The translations under genes were made by a program, and so were the position numbers. From NCBI GenBank assembly GCA_017935675.1, contig JAGBHE010000024.1, positions 16,245 through 80,244 of the forward strand: DNA of 64,000 nt, written 5' to 3'. Source of the DNA: Clostridia bacterium (GTDB taxonomy: Bacteria > Bacillota > Clostridia > UBA1381). Shown here piece by piece: positions 51,877 through 60,122 of the stretch. The notes beneath the pieces are model-generated. The model did no database searches, was not told the origin of the DNA, and saw nothing but the letters and a program-made list of their open reading frames with translations. How positions within the stretch are numbered: position 1 is the stretch's first letter; each line of letters opens with the position of its first letter.

Positions 51877-51904
51877 ATTCTGCATTCTGAATTCTGCATT
51901 CTGC
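51877..51904 (-). repeat. Tandem heptamer at the GH20 transcript start
   Basis: Four direct copies of ATTCTGC (one reads ATTCTGA) in 28 bp, ending 6 bp from the -10 of block B, so the transcript would begin with GCAGAAT repeats. Copy-number change by slippage would alter the leader only. Confidence 0.8.
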
Positions 51905-51910
51905 ATTTAA

Positions 51911-51987
51911 AATATAGCATGTTTTTTGAAAAACTTCAATCGTTTATTTATCATTTAATATCCCGAATTTACTGTCTTGCATAAAAA
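51911..51987 (-). promoter_or_regulatory. Promoter/operator block B, GH20 gene
   Basis: The second copy of block A: TTGAAG (51934-51939), 17 bp and TATATT (51911-51916) on the minus strand, with the same upstream sequence. It lies after the terminator of the AraC gene. Confidence 0.75.
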
Positions 51988-52024
51988 AAGCTTAAAAACA
52001 GCAAAAGAAATGCTGCTTTTAAGC
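51981..52024 (-). terminator. Terminator of the AraC-family sensor gene
   Basis: A 14-bp stem with one mismatch (GCTTAAAAACAGCA and its complement), a 7-base loop and, on the minus strand, a T-run. It lies 40 bp after the regulator's stop codon. Confidence 0.8.
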
Positions 52025-52063
52025 CTTATTATTTTTCACTTTGACATGCGGTTTAAAGCGGAT

Positions 52064-54277
52064 TTACTTACCGTTTTTACGATATTCTCCCGGTGTAATT
52101 CCACTGACCTTTTTAAAGGTTTTTATAAACGTATTGCTGCTGTTATATCCTACACGTTCTGCAATATCAGCAACTGTAAGTTCGGTCGTCAAAAGAAGCT
52201 GCTTTGCCTTCTCAATCCGGATTTCATGCAGATAATTTAAAAATGTTGTTCCGACTCGCTTCTTAATCGCTTCCGAAATATAATTATATGAAACATGCAC
52301 CTCCCCTGCTATCTGTTTAAGAGATATATCATAATCCATATAATTATTCTCTATATATCGTATAACATCATCAACAATATCTTCATGCTCTGTTTTGTTA
52401 TATTCGCCGATGCTTTTGGCGGCTCGTACATAGCAGCTGCATATTACTTCTATACTTTCTGCAAAATTGTGCATCTCCGCCGCCTTGACGCATTCCTCCT
52501 CATACGCTGCAAGCTCGGCGTTATGAGCCTTCTTGGCGGCAATTGCCTCTCGGAAAATTTCTCCGAGCAAATACCTTATATGGTTCTGCATACGATACGT
52601 TATAACGCAATCTGCAAAAATTCCGGAGGTTAATTCCTCAAAACATCTCTCAACACCTTCTGCGTCTCCGCACCAAACACAGGAAATAATCTTCTCCTTT
52701 TTAATACGTCCGAAATATGCGCCAAAAAACACGCCTCTTGCATTGTTACTGCTGCTTACACCGCATTTATCCGGTTTAAGTGCGAAAAAGGCATCTTCAT
52801 ATGACTTTGAAAACTCCTTAAGCTCCTCAAATGTCCTGCCCAAGCCCACGGAAATATTCAGCCTTTTGCTCTCGATAATATGACTGAAGGTCTTTTGCAG
52901 CGGAGCACCAAGCTTCTCCTTTGCATCGTTACAGGCAACAAGCAGCACTATTTGCCGGCCTTCGCACGGAATAACACAAAACTCTGCGCCGCTTTCTCTG
53001 AAGCCGTCATAAAGATCCGGCACTACTGTCAGGCTTGTCACTTCATCATAGTCATGTGAAAGCGGAAGTATAACCATTGCACGGAAATACTTTGAGTCAG
53101 CCGACACGGGCATATCCTCAAAAAGCATATTCAGGCTTTCATCATCCAATTCCATGGAGTTTTGCAAAAACATCCTGAAGATGTTGTTGTCAATACAGCA
53201 CTTTTGCCGGCTTACGGCTTCGCTGAGCTTAATATTGGAATTCACAACGTTCAATATTAAGTTTCGGTATTCCTTTACGCTTTCTATTGTTCCGCCCAAT
53301 GACATTAAAGGCTTTATCGGCGAAAATGTAAAGCCTGAGAAGAAAAATGCCAATATGACCAATATCACCGAAAATATCACTATAAACCAAAGCAAAAGCA
53401 TTTTATTGCGGCTCACATTGCTGAGAATTTCAGCCTCAGACACTATGCATACGTATTTGAGATTAGTAACGGATGACTGGCTGCATACGGCAATATTGCG
53501 ATTAGGCAACTCAAACTGCTCTTTATTCTGCGAAAGCAATGAAGCCATATCCGTACCGTCTGTAAGCTGCTGTGATTCCATTAACAACTCGCCGTCTGAT
53601 GCTATTGCAAAATAAGTAACGGGAACCGATGCTGAAATTCTTCTGAAGTTATCCGTTATATTTCCGGGATCAAGCAAAACAAGCAATGTCGCCTGCACCT
53701 CACCGTTTATATCCTTAAACAAAGGTTTAGCCAAGGTTACCGTTGACTGTTCGATACTGCTTGTCGCCGAGGCAAACAGTTTGGTGTTTTCATCGGGATT
53801 AAACAAAATTTCGCTCCAATCCTCGAATGATATCTGCGAATCGGCCATAAACGTATTATAATACTCCTGCCGCGTATACACCGAAGTATTTGTAACAACA
53901 CAGTCAAGCTTCCTGCAATACAAATCCAGTCTGTAAATTGAATTCCTGTAGACACGGTAACGGTTTATTTCTTCCGCTGCCTGCTTTGCATCATAGACTT
54001 TTTCCGAAGCTGACGCATCAGTATTATTTATAAAGCCTCTGATAAACTGATCCTTCGCCAGCTGAACCCTGACGGCGTCCACATCCGAAAGATTATCATC
54101 AATCAAATACCGTATATAACTCACGGCATCAAGCCCATACTTCAGCACCTCATTCTTATATTCGTTTATCGTAAACTGAGTCAGCATACTTCCGAGAATA
54201 ATAAACGGGAATAAAAATATACAAATATAAATTAACAGGAGTTTAATAAACAGATTAAATTTAAAATTTTCCAGCAT
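52064..54277 (-). CDS. Membrane-bound AraC family regulator with extracellular sensor domain
   Basis: A 737-residue one-component regulator. A membrane helix (about 8-32) and a second (about 292-315, MLLLWFIVIFSVILVILAFFF) flank an extracytoplasmic sensor of about 260 residues with dCache-like character. A cytoplasmic helical region (about 380-600) leads to the C-terminal AraC HTH domain: DISLKQIAGEVHVSYNYISE and LTVADIAERVGYNSSNTFIK, ending TGITPGEYRKNGK. This architecture is typical of regulators of extracellular sugar uptake in Gram-positives. The ATG at 54277 follows TGAGGTG. It probably controls blocks A and B. Confidence 0.87.
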   Translation of the reverse strand: MLENFKFNLFIKLLLIYICIFLFPFIILGSMLTQFTINEYKNEVLKYGLDAVSYIRYLIDDNLSDVDAVRVQLAKDQFIRGFINNTDASASEKVYDAKQAAEEINRYRVYRNSIYRLDLYCRKLDCVVTNTSVYTRQEYYNTFMADSQISFEDWSEILFNPDENTKLFASATSSIEQSTVTLAKPLFKDINGEVQATLLVLLDPGNITDNFRRISASVPVTYFAIASDGELLMESQQLTDGTDMASLLSQNKEQFELPNRNIAVCSQSSVTNLKYVCIVSEAEILSNVSRNKMLLLWFIVIFSVILVILAFFFSGFTFSPIKPLMSLGGTIESVKEYRNLILNVVNSNIKLSEAVSRQKCCIDNNIFRMFLQNSMELDDESLNMLFEDMPVSADSKYFRAMVILPLSHDYDEVTSLTVVPDLYDGFRESGAEFCVIPCEGRQIVLLVACNDAKEKLGAPLQKTFSHIIESKRLNISVGLGRTFEELKEFSKSYEDAFFALKPDKCGVSSSNNARGVFFGAYFGRIKKEKIISCVWCGDAEGVERCFEELTSGIFADCVITYRMQNHIRYLLGEIFREAIAAKKAHNAELAAYEEECVKAAEMHNFAESIEVICSCYVRAAKSIGEYNKTEHEDIVDDVIRYIENNYMDYDISLKQIAGEVHVSYNYISEAIKKRVGTTFLNYLHEIRIEKAKQLLLTTELTVADIAERVGYNSSNTFIKTFKKVSGITPGEYRKNGK

Positions 54278-54304
54278 TCCCACACCTCATTGACAACATT
54301 CATT

Positions 54305-55018
54305 TTAAATTTCTATATACTCACATCCATAAACGCTTATTTCTTCTGTTCCGTTCGGATAATTACTGCGATACGATTTATGGATATGACCGTGAATGTG
54401 ATACATGACATTATTTTTATAAACATAATATGACAATCCTGCCATGCCTTCATGAGCCTTGTCATATTTGCTTTCTGTAAATATGCAGTCATGTGATATT
54501 AATATGTCAGCTTTTTGCGGCATATCATATGCAAGCTTTAAGCTTTCATAATGTGTATATAACGGATACTTCTCGTTTTTATATCTGTTGCTGCCCTCGA
54601 TACCTGCAATTCTTATTCCTTTGCAGGTGTACACTTTACCGTTTATATTTGTTATTCCATGCTTATGATACACATCAAATCTATCATGATTTCCACGCAG
54701 TGCAATTATTTTATTTATAGGTACAAGCTCCGTTATTTTATCAAGCTCATATGTAGATACATCGCCCAAAACAATACACAAGTCATATTCTTCTATGTTA
54801 AGCATGAACTTCCTGAACTTCTCTCCGAAAGCCAAATCTCCATGTGTGTCTGAAATGACCGCCAATTTCAATCCTAACTTTTTAGCTTCAACAAGGGAAC
54901 AATTTTCCATGAGATACGAAATTATTTCTTCATATTTTGCTGATTCAAAAGAATCAAATTTTCTCGCCTTTTTTAAAAAATCAACAACCGTCGAATCTTT
55001 TTTCCTGAAAAATTTCAT
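54305..55018 (-). CDS. Metallophosphoesterase of the calcineurin-like superfamily
   Basis: A 237-residue protein with the binuclear metal motifs: D-x-H in VISDTHGDLAF (about residue 58), LGDVSTYE, GNHD in ALRGNHDRFD (about 108), a histidine in ISHDCIFTE and GHIHKSY near the end (HGHIH). The first 50 residues are an extra helical segment. The family includes phosphodiesterases and phosphatases; YfcE-like enzymes are the closest by motif order. It is followed 27 bp later by the AraC-type regulator, so the two may share a transcript, without an obvious functional link. Confidence 0.82.
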   Translation of the reverse strand: MKFFRKKDSTVVDFLKKARKFDSFESAKYEEIISYLMENCSLVEAKKLGLKLAVISDTHGDLAFGEKFRKFMLNIEEYDLCIVLGDVSTYELDKITELVPINKIIALRGNHDRFDVYHKHGITNINGKVYTCKGIRIAGIEGSNRYKNEKYPLYTHYESLKLAYDMPQKADILISHDCIFTESKYDKAHEGMAGLSYYVYKNNVMYHIHGHIHKSYRSNYPNGTEEISVYGCEYIEI

Positions 55019-55071
55019 TTAGTAAACCTCTTTATCTTCCATACACATAGCGCTTCTCTTGTGTTATTTTT

Positions 55072-55100
55072 ATTCTATCATATGATTATTCCATTGTCAA
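55072..55100 (-). promoter_or_regulatory. Sigma-A promoter of the metallophosphoesterase
   Basis: On the minus strand, TTGACA, 17 bp and TAGAAT, about 54 bp before the start codon. Confidence 0.72.
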
Positions 55101-55160
55101 CAAATATAAAAATAATTTTCAATAAGAACTGTATATTTTTTAGTTTATTAAAAAAAACTC

Positions 55161-55189
55161 TTGATTTTTCGGTAAAATTATGCTATAAT
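55161..55189 (+). promoter_or_regulatory. Sigma-A promoter of agrA-agrC
   Basis: TTGATT, 17 bp and TATAAT, 65 bp before the response-regulator start. No LytTR-type direct repeats are obvious upstream, which suggests constitutive supply of sensor and regulator. Confidence 0.72.
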
Positions 55190-55253
55190 AAACTCAAAAA
55201 TTATACATAAGCAGTAACACTTAATTTTACTGTACTAAGGAGGAGAAGGACTT

Positions 55254-55964
55254 GTGAGATTAGCTGTCTGTGATGATAACATCAAAGATATTATATCAGA
55301 GAAAAGCCTTCTTTGCAGCGTTCTTGAAGAACTGAACATTGACGGAGAAATTGACACCTTTCTGTCAGGTACGGAGCTTATCGATTCAAATACGGAATAT
55401 CAATTAATTTTTCTTGATATTGAAATGAGCGATATAAACGGAATACAGGTCGCAGAGCTTATTCACCGTAAAAATGAGAACTGTCTTATCTGCTTTATCA
55501 CAAATCACGAGCATTACATTGATGCCGCCATGAATAAGCACGCTTTCCGTTTCTGGAGCAAGCCCGTAAACAGAACGCAGCTTACTTACGCCATTAAGTC
55601 AGCCCGCGAAGAAATTGAATCTAAAAAATTAAAAATTATACTTACCTCGAATAATCAAAAAATTGCAGTATATTTTACAGACATCATATGCGCCTATACC
55701 GAAAGCAGACATACATATATTATAACGACTCACGGCAGCTATGAGGTTAAGGAAGCTTTCAAGTACATAAATGAAAAACTCCGCAAAAAATATTTTGCCA
55801 GACCTCATATGAGTTATTGCATAAATATGCACTATGTTGTAAGCTTTGACCGGATAAGAGTTACCTGCGAATACGAAAATCAGCGCTTCTATGCTCCTAT
55901 TTCAAGGAGAATGCTCGGGAACTTTGAAAAAGATTTTATTAAATGGACAGGTGATATATTATGA
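55254..55964 (+). CDS. agrA: LytTR-family response regulator, AgrA-like
   Basis: A 236-residue response regulator. The receiver domain has the acidic pair CDD (residues 6-8), the phosphoacceptor Asp55 in LIFLDIEMSDING and the lysine in FWSKPVN (about 105). The C-terminal half (about 130-235) is a LytTR DNA-binding domain (YTESRHTYIITTHGSYEV, FARPHMSYCINMHYVVSF). It starts GTG with an excellent AAGGAGGAG site and overlaps the sensor kinase by 4 bp. As an AgrA-type regulator it should bind the direct repeats at 57346-57376. Confidence 0.9.
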   Translation: MRLAVCDDNIKDIISEKSLLCSVLEELNIDGEIDTFLSGTELIDSNTEYQLIFLDIEMSDINGIQVAELIHRKNENCLICFITNHEHYIDAAMNKHAFRFWSKPVNRTQLTYAIKSAREEIESKKLKIILTSNNQKIAVYFTDIICAYTESRHTYIITTHGSYEVKEAFKYINEKLRKKYFARPHMSYCINMHYVVSFDRIRVTCEYENQRFYAPISRRMLGNFEKDFIKWTGDIL

Positions 55965-57286
55965 GATTTGATTTGGGTTTGATTCTTGGAGTAATTTGCG
56001 AATTTATCTTCATGGTTTATTATGCAAATTCTACATTTTATTCAAAAAAAGATACTTTCTATACAATCGCACTTTCTATAATGGGGTACTCTTTGATTTT
56101 TGCAGTGGCATCCTTAGGATATATTATTATTTCAATAATCGCATTCTTTATAGTTAATTTACTGCTGTTTATGATATGCTACAAAATCGACTTAAAAAAC
56201 GCAATATTTCAGACTATTATTCTTGATTCACTGTCCGTAATAACAGAGTTTGCCGTATCATGGCTTCTGGAAATAAAAATCAGCCTTGAAGATGCTGTTG
56301 TAATATCCAATTTTCAGTCTATTATTCTTACCGTATCAAGTAAAATTCTTTATTTAATAGGATTACTGATTCTTAAACGATTCATTAAAACAGGTAAAAA
56401 CGGCGAATCCGGACGAACTCTCGGTCTGATTATTATTCCTGTGCTTACACTTGCGTGTGTCCTGCAGCTGGCAAGTGCACAAATGAAATACCATATATTC
56501 TTATCAATTAACTTAATGCTGCTGATAATCAACATTATTGTCTTTATAATACATGAGATGATTAATGCCGAGCATAAAGCTCTGTTGCTTGTACGTGAGG
56601 AAAACTCAAAAAACAAATATGAGCTTGAAAGCTATCGTATAATGGAGGACAAGTACGAGCAAACGCGTATTCTGCGCCATGATTTCAAGGAGCAAATCAG
56701 AGCCCTGCAATCGCTTATCACTGAGGACAACGTTAAGGCAAGAGAATTCGCCGATAATCTTACTGCGGCAGAGAAGCAGCTTGAGTTTAATTCATATACC
56801 GATAACAATATTCTGAATGTTCTTCTGGCAAGTAAAATAAAAGAATGTCAGGACAGCGGTATTGAAATGCATATTCAGTCGTTATCGCCGCCTCTTAATT
56901 TCATTTCGGATATTGATACCGTTGCGATTTTTTCAAACCTTATAAACAATGCAATCGAAGCCTGCAGGAGCTCAGCAAAAAAAACTATATTTATTGATTT
57001 TAACACAGTTAACAACAGCTTCACCGCAATCAAAATAGAAAACAGCTGCGGTGAAAATCCGATACTGTATAACGGCAAGCTTTATACACGCAAAACAGAT
57101 GCAGAGCATCATGGAATCGGAATGAAAAGCGTACAGAAAACATTGGCAGTCTATAAAGGAACTCTTGATTGGTCTTACGATTCCGGGAATAAAATTTTCA
57201 GAACAGTGGTTCTGATTCCGCAGCCTCAGAAACCGACAAATAATTACCGGTCAAAGCCTGCTCCGCAAATTGTTCAAACTGCATAA
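55961..57286 (+). CDS. agrC: GHKL sensor histidine kinase, AgrC-like
   Basis: A 441-residue membrane protein with six or seven helices in residues 1-205, the AgrC/peptide receptor layout, and a GHKL kinase: H-box ILRHDFKEQIR (about 240), N-box FSNLINNAIEACRSS (about 325) and a glycine box HHGIGMKSVQK (about 385). A C-terminal tail of about 20 proline/lysine-rich residues follows. It would sense the peptide made by AgrD/AgrB and phosphorylate AgrA. Confidence 0.9.
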   Translation: MRFDLGLILGVICEFIFMVYYANSTFYSKKDTFYTIALSIMGYSLIFAVASLGYIIISIIAFFIVNLLLFMICYKIDLKNAIFQTIILDSLSVITEFAVSWLLEIKISLEDAVVISNFQSIILTVSSKILYLIGLLILKRFIKTGKNGESGRTLGLIIIPVLTLACVLQLASAQMKYHIFLSINLMLLIINIIVFIIHEMINAEHKALLLVREENSKNKYELESYRIMEDKYEQTRILRHDFKEQIRALQSLITEDNVKAREFADNLTAAEKQLEFNSYTDNNILNVLLASKIKECQDSGIEMHIQSLSPPLNFISDIDTVAIFSNLINNAIEACRSSAKKTIFIDFNTVNNSFTAIKIENSCGENPILYNGKLYTRKTDAEHHGIGMKSVQKTLAVYKGTLDWSYDSGNKIFRTVVLIPQPQKPTNNYRSKPAPQIVQTA

Positions 57287-57345
57287 CATTTTTTCGTTTT
57301 ATTCAAAGCAATTATACTATTTATATATATTTTGACACTTCAATT

Positions 57346-57376
57346 ACCGTTTTGTCGCAGAATTTGACCGTTTTGT
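57346..57376 (+). promoter_or_regulatory. Putative LytTR (AgrA) operator, two direct repeats
   Basis: ACCGTTTTGT occurs at 57346-57355 and 57367-57376, starts 21 bp apart, which is two helical turns. The second copy ends 9 bp before the -35 of the agrDB promoter. AgrA sites in Staphylococcus are pairs of about 9-bp direct repeats with the same 21-bp period, so this is the expected activator site. Confidence 0.72.
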
Positions 57377-57385
57377 AAAAAGATA

Positions 57386-57414
57386 TTGACTATTTTTAGA
57401 AAATAAGCTATAAT
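57386..57414 (+). promoter_or_regulatory. Promoter of agrD-agrB
   Basis: TTGACT, 17 bp and TATAAT, 34 bp before the agrD ATG. It lies directly downstream of the direct repeats. Confidence 0.75.
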
Positions 57415-57448
57415 ATACCCGAAATTTAATTTAAAGGAGAGAAAAAAC

Positions 57449-57604
57449 ATGAAAAATTTCACAACAAAAGCATTTTCTTTATTTGTAAAGGCTATTCCGG
57501 TTTTTGCAGCTTTAGCCCTTGTTATTAACACTAACTCAGTGGCTACACCGATAAACGGACAGCCTGAAGCACCGGCTGGTCTTAAAAAGTACAGATTGTT
57601 TTAA
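57449..57604 (+). CDS. agrD: AgrD-like autoinducer precursor without cysteine, 51 residues
   Basis: A 51-residue peptide with a strong ribosome site (AAAGGAGAG). The amphipathic leader is MKNFTTKAFSLFVKAIPVF, followed by a hydrophobic stretch ALALVI, the likely signal core NTNSVATPING, and the AgrD-type tail QPEAPAGLKKYRLF (Q38, P39, E40, P42), which is the AgrB recognition region of the cyclic lactone autoinducer family. There is no cysteine; the ring, if formed, would need Ser30 or Thr33. It is followed 3 bp later by agrB. Confidence 0.82.
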   Translation: MKNFTTKAFSLFVKAIPVFAALALVINTNSVATPINGQPEAPAGLKKYRLF

Positions 57605-57607
57605 TCC

Positions 57608-58201
57608 ATGCTGCATGAGCTTTCAAAAAAGGTCATTGCCTGCTCTGTAAAGCGGGGCTTTGTAAAAAAAGAGGATTTTGACCAATATGTCTATGGTGCG
57701 GAGCTGTTATCCACTATATTAATAACGGATATTGCGGTTTTGATAATTGGTCTGGTTTTCAGGATGCTGACAGAAACATTGATTTTCTGGATATTATATA
57801 AAATACTCAGAAAATATGTTGGTGGGTTTCATTTTGATTCCTCCATTATATGTTTTTTATCATCCTGCATCCTATGTCCGGCAGCTTTAATATTCATTAA
57901 ATACTGCCCCTGCAAGACCGGTATTTGTTTTTCTGTAACGGCGGCAGCCTTAATAATCATATTTATACTGTCACCGGTTGAGGTAACGCAAAAGCCATTG
58001 GACGATGACGAAATACGTGTTTTCGGAAAGATTGCTCGAATACTTATAATATTATTATTCGCCATTTACCTGGTCTGTTCATTTAAATTTGAGTATACGG
58101 CAAAAATAATTGCCGTAAGTGTCTGGATGGTAACACTGTTTGCTGTCATGGGAAAAATAAAGCTGATGCATCGCAAACAATCACAAAAATTGCGGCAATA
58201 A
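57608..58201 (+). CDS. agrB: AgrB-like autoinducer processing membrane protease
   Basis: A 197-residue membrane protein with five or six hydrophobic segments. The AgrB catalytic pair is seen as KYVGGFHFDSSIIC: His75 and Cys82, seven apart, as in Staphylococcus AgrB (His77/Cys84), with the GG-x-H motif. It cleaves the C-terminal tail of AgrD and forms the macrocycle. It has no clear ribosome site and starts 3 bp after agrD, so it is probably translated by coupling. Confidence 0.88.
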   Translation: MLHELSKKVIACSVKRGFVKKEDFDQYVYGAELLSTILITDIAVLIIGLVFRMLTETLIFWILYKILRKYVGGFHFDSSIICFLSSCILCPAALIFIKYCPCKTGICFSVTAAALIIIFILSPVEVTQKPLDDDEIRVFGKIARILIILLFAIYLVCSFKFEYTAKIIAVSVWMVTLFAVMGKIKLMHRKQSQKLRQ

Positions 58202-58239
58202 TCCTACCCCGGTTATTACCGCAGCTTTTAAACAGTCAG

Positions 58240-58279
58240 AAAAGTCTTGCGTTTCGGAGCAATCCTGCAAGACTTTTTC
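58240..58279. terminator. Terminator between agrB and the HAD gene
   Basis: An 11-bp stem, AAAAGTCTTGC and GCAAGACTTTT, with T-run on the + strand and an A-run on the other side, so it can work in both directions. Confidence 0.82.
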
Positions 58280-58844
58280 ATTTTATTCTCTTAACTCTGT
58301 TCCCCTTTACAAAAAATGCTTTTTCTGCAAAGCCTATCATTGCCTTATCGTTCATGGAATCGGTATAAAAAACTATTTCGGTGCCGGGAGATATGACTTC
58401 TTTCAAAAGCCGCACCTTATTATCTCTATAACAAAGCCTTGTTATTTTACCTGTTTCCCTGTCAATTTCAGAGGTTATCAGGTTTTTAATCCCAAGCCTT
58501 TCCGCCGGATATGACAGCAAAATACTGAAAGACGCCGACAAAATAATGTCGTCCGGTCTCTTTTGATTAATATAAAAAGCCTTAATTTTCTTCATGTTTT
58601 TATCCCAGAACTCACATATAAGCGCTTCGTGGTTCTCAATTGAGAAAAAAAGCTCACCGAAATATTTTTCAATATAATACGTCAGTTCCTCCGTGGTTAT
58701 AAGACAGAGCTTATATTTCATAAGCTTTATCATAATAAGCGGAAAAAGCTTAATAAGATGCGGATACCGCCTGAGACAAAAAAGAAAAAAATCTACTGCA
58801 CTTTCGCCGTCATAAATTGTATTATCAAAATCATAAACATTCAT
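58278..58844 (-). CDS. HAD-IB family phosphatase
   Basis: A 188-residue HAD superfamily protein: motif I VYDFDNTIYDGESA (nucleophile Asp5), a helical cap of about 60 residues, motif II serine near ILSASFSILLS, and motif IV FYTDSMNDKAMIG (about 162). This subfamily includes PSPase-like and lysophosphatidic-type phosphatases; in this operon with plsC a lipid phosphate is possible but speculative. The start overlaps plsC by 4 bp. Confidence 0.82.
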   Translation of the reverse strand: MNVYDFDNTIYDGESAVDFFLFCLRRYPHLIKLFPLIMIKLMKYKLCLITTEELTYYIEKYFGELFFSIENHEALICEFWDKNMKKIKAFYINQKRPDDIILSASFSILLSYPAERLGIKNLITSEIDRETGKITRLCYRDNKVRLLKEVISPGTEIVFYTDSMNDKAMIGFAEKAFFVKGNRVKRIK

Positions 58845-59431
58845 TTATTTGTGCTTCCTCCCAGCGCCTTCATTCTTTCCCACAGCTCGGCAGACAGCTT
58901 TTTCTGTTCCTCAACCGGTACCTTCTTACCGAAATAAGGCGAAAGATCAAACTGCTCACCAAAACGAACAGTTATCCGGTGCCTGAAGCCGTAGGTCCCC
59001 GATATGTACGCAGGAACAATATTCACCCTTGCCCTCAAAGCTATCATGAGTGCACCGTCCTTTATGGGGACGTCCTCACCGGGCTTTATTCTTCTTCCGT
59101 GAGGGAAAATCAGCAGAGGCTCACCCTCCTTAAGCATTCTGAGCGATGCTTTTACAGCTTCAACATCACTTGTGCCCCGGCTTACGGGATATGCTCCGAG
59201 AGCGGTGAAAAAAGCCGAGAGAAGCTTGTTTGAAAAAAGCTCTGCCTTTGCCATAATTTTAACACGCCGCGGCGAAATGCTTCCTATAAGCGGAGGGTCC
59301 CAATTGCTTATATGATTCGGTGTAATTACAATGCCGCCTTCCGCCGGAATGTTTTCTCTGCCCTCAACACGCACGCTGAAAAGACACATGAAAAAACCGC
59401 TGACCAATCTTTGTACTAAAGTCACCTTCAT
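58841..59431 (-). CDS. plsC: 1-acyl-glycerol-3-phosphate acyltransferase
   Basis: A 196-residue membrane-associated acyltransferase. The H-x4-D motif is ITPNHISNWDPP (about residue 38), the second block FSNKLLSAFFTALGAYPVSR and the third FPHGRRIKPGEDVP (the usual EG replaced by HG). It makes phosphatidic acid. It overlaps cmk and the HAD gene by 4 bp each. The cmk-plsC order is common in Firmicutes. Confidence 0.9.
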   Translation of the reverse strand: MKVTLVQRLVSGFFMCLFSVRVEGRENIPAEGGIVITPNHISNWDPPLIGSISPRRVKIMAKAELFSNKLLSAFFTALGAYPVSRGTSDVEAVKASLRMLKEGEPLLIFPHGRRIKPGEDVPIKDGALMIALRARVNIVPAYISGTYGFRHRITVRFGEQFDLSPYFGKKVPVEEQKKLSAELWERMKALGGSTNK

Positions 59432-60099
59432 ATCTCCTTTAACTTTTCATTTATTATTTTCTCAGCTGCAGCCACCGACTGCTCAAGGGTCAAATCGGTA
59501 GTATCAAGAAGCACAGCGTCCTCTGCGCGTCTCAGCGGAGAAATGCTGCGGCTGCTGTCATTTTCATCTCTTACTTCAATATCACGGCAGATATTTTCAA
59601 GCGAGCAGTCCTCCCCTCTTGCGCAAAGCTCATCATACCGCCTCTTGCCTCTTGCAAGCACCGAGGCAGTAAGATAGATTTTACATTCCGCGTCCGGAAG
59701 CACATGAGTTCCGATATCACGTCCGTCCATCACAACATTTTTTCCTTCGGCAAATTCCCTCTGCAGCCTAACAAGCTTCTCCCTAACCTCGCCGATAACG
59801 GCGGCATCAGACGCTGCCATTCCGACAGCTTCGGTCCGTATGCTGCTTGTAACATCCTCACCGTCCAGAAACATAAGCTGTCCGCAGGGCGTGATTTTCA
59901 TATCGATTGAAATATTATCCATGAGCTGTGACATTAAATCGTGCCTGTTTTTTATATCAATTCCCTTTTTCAGGGCACTGTATCCTACAGTGCGGTACAT
60001 TGCGCCGGTATCTATATATATATAACCTAATTTTGCGGCTATCGCCTTTGAAACAGTGCTTTTTCCTGCTCCTGCAGGTCCGTCAATTGCTACCCTCAT
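59428..60099 (-). CDS. cmk: Cytidylate kinase
   Basis: A 223-residue kinase that phosphorylates CMP and dCMP. The P-loop is DGPAGAGKSTVSKAIA (residues 5-20) and the CMP-binding insert is visible around MDGRDIGTHVLPDAECKIYL. Full length. It precedes plsC, with a 4-bp overlap, and follows rhaM by 23 bp. Confidence 0.95.
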   Translation of the reverse strand: MRVAIDGPAGAGKSTVSKAIAAKLGYIYIDTGAMYRTVGYSALKKGIDIKNRHDLMSQLMDNISIDMKITPCGQLMFLDGEDVTSSIRTEAVGMAASDAAVIGEVREKLVRLQREFAEGKNVVMDGRDIGTHVLPDAECKIYLTASVLARGKRRYDELCARGEDCSLENICRDIEVRDENDSSRSISPLRRAEDAVLLDTTDLTLEQSVAAAEKIINEKLKEI

Positions 60100-60122
60100 A
60101 AATTACCACGTCCCTCCGCCAA

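Noticed and set aside
51835..51906. Longer GH20 start in the heptamer repeat
   Set aside because: It falls on the predicted transcript start, encodes repeat-derived residues and lacks a ribosome site; the ATG at 51834 has AAAGGAAG.
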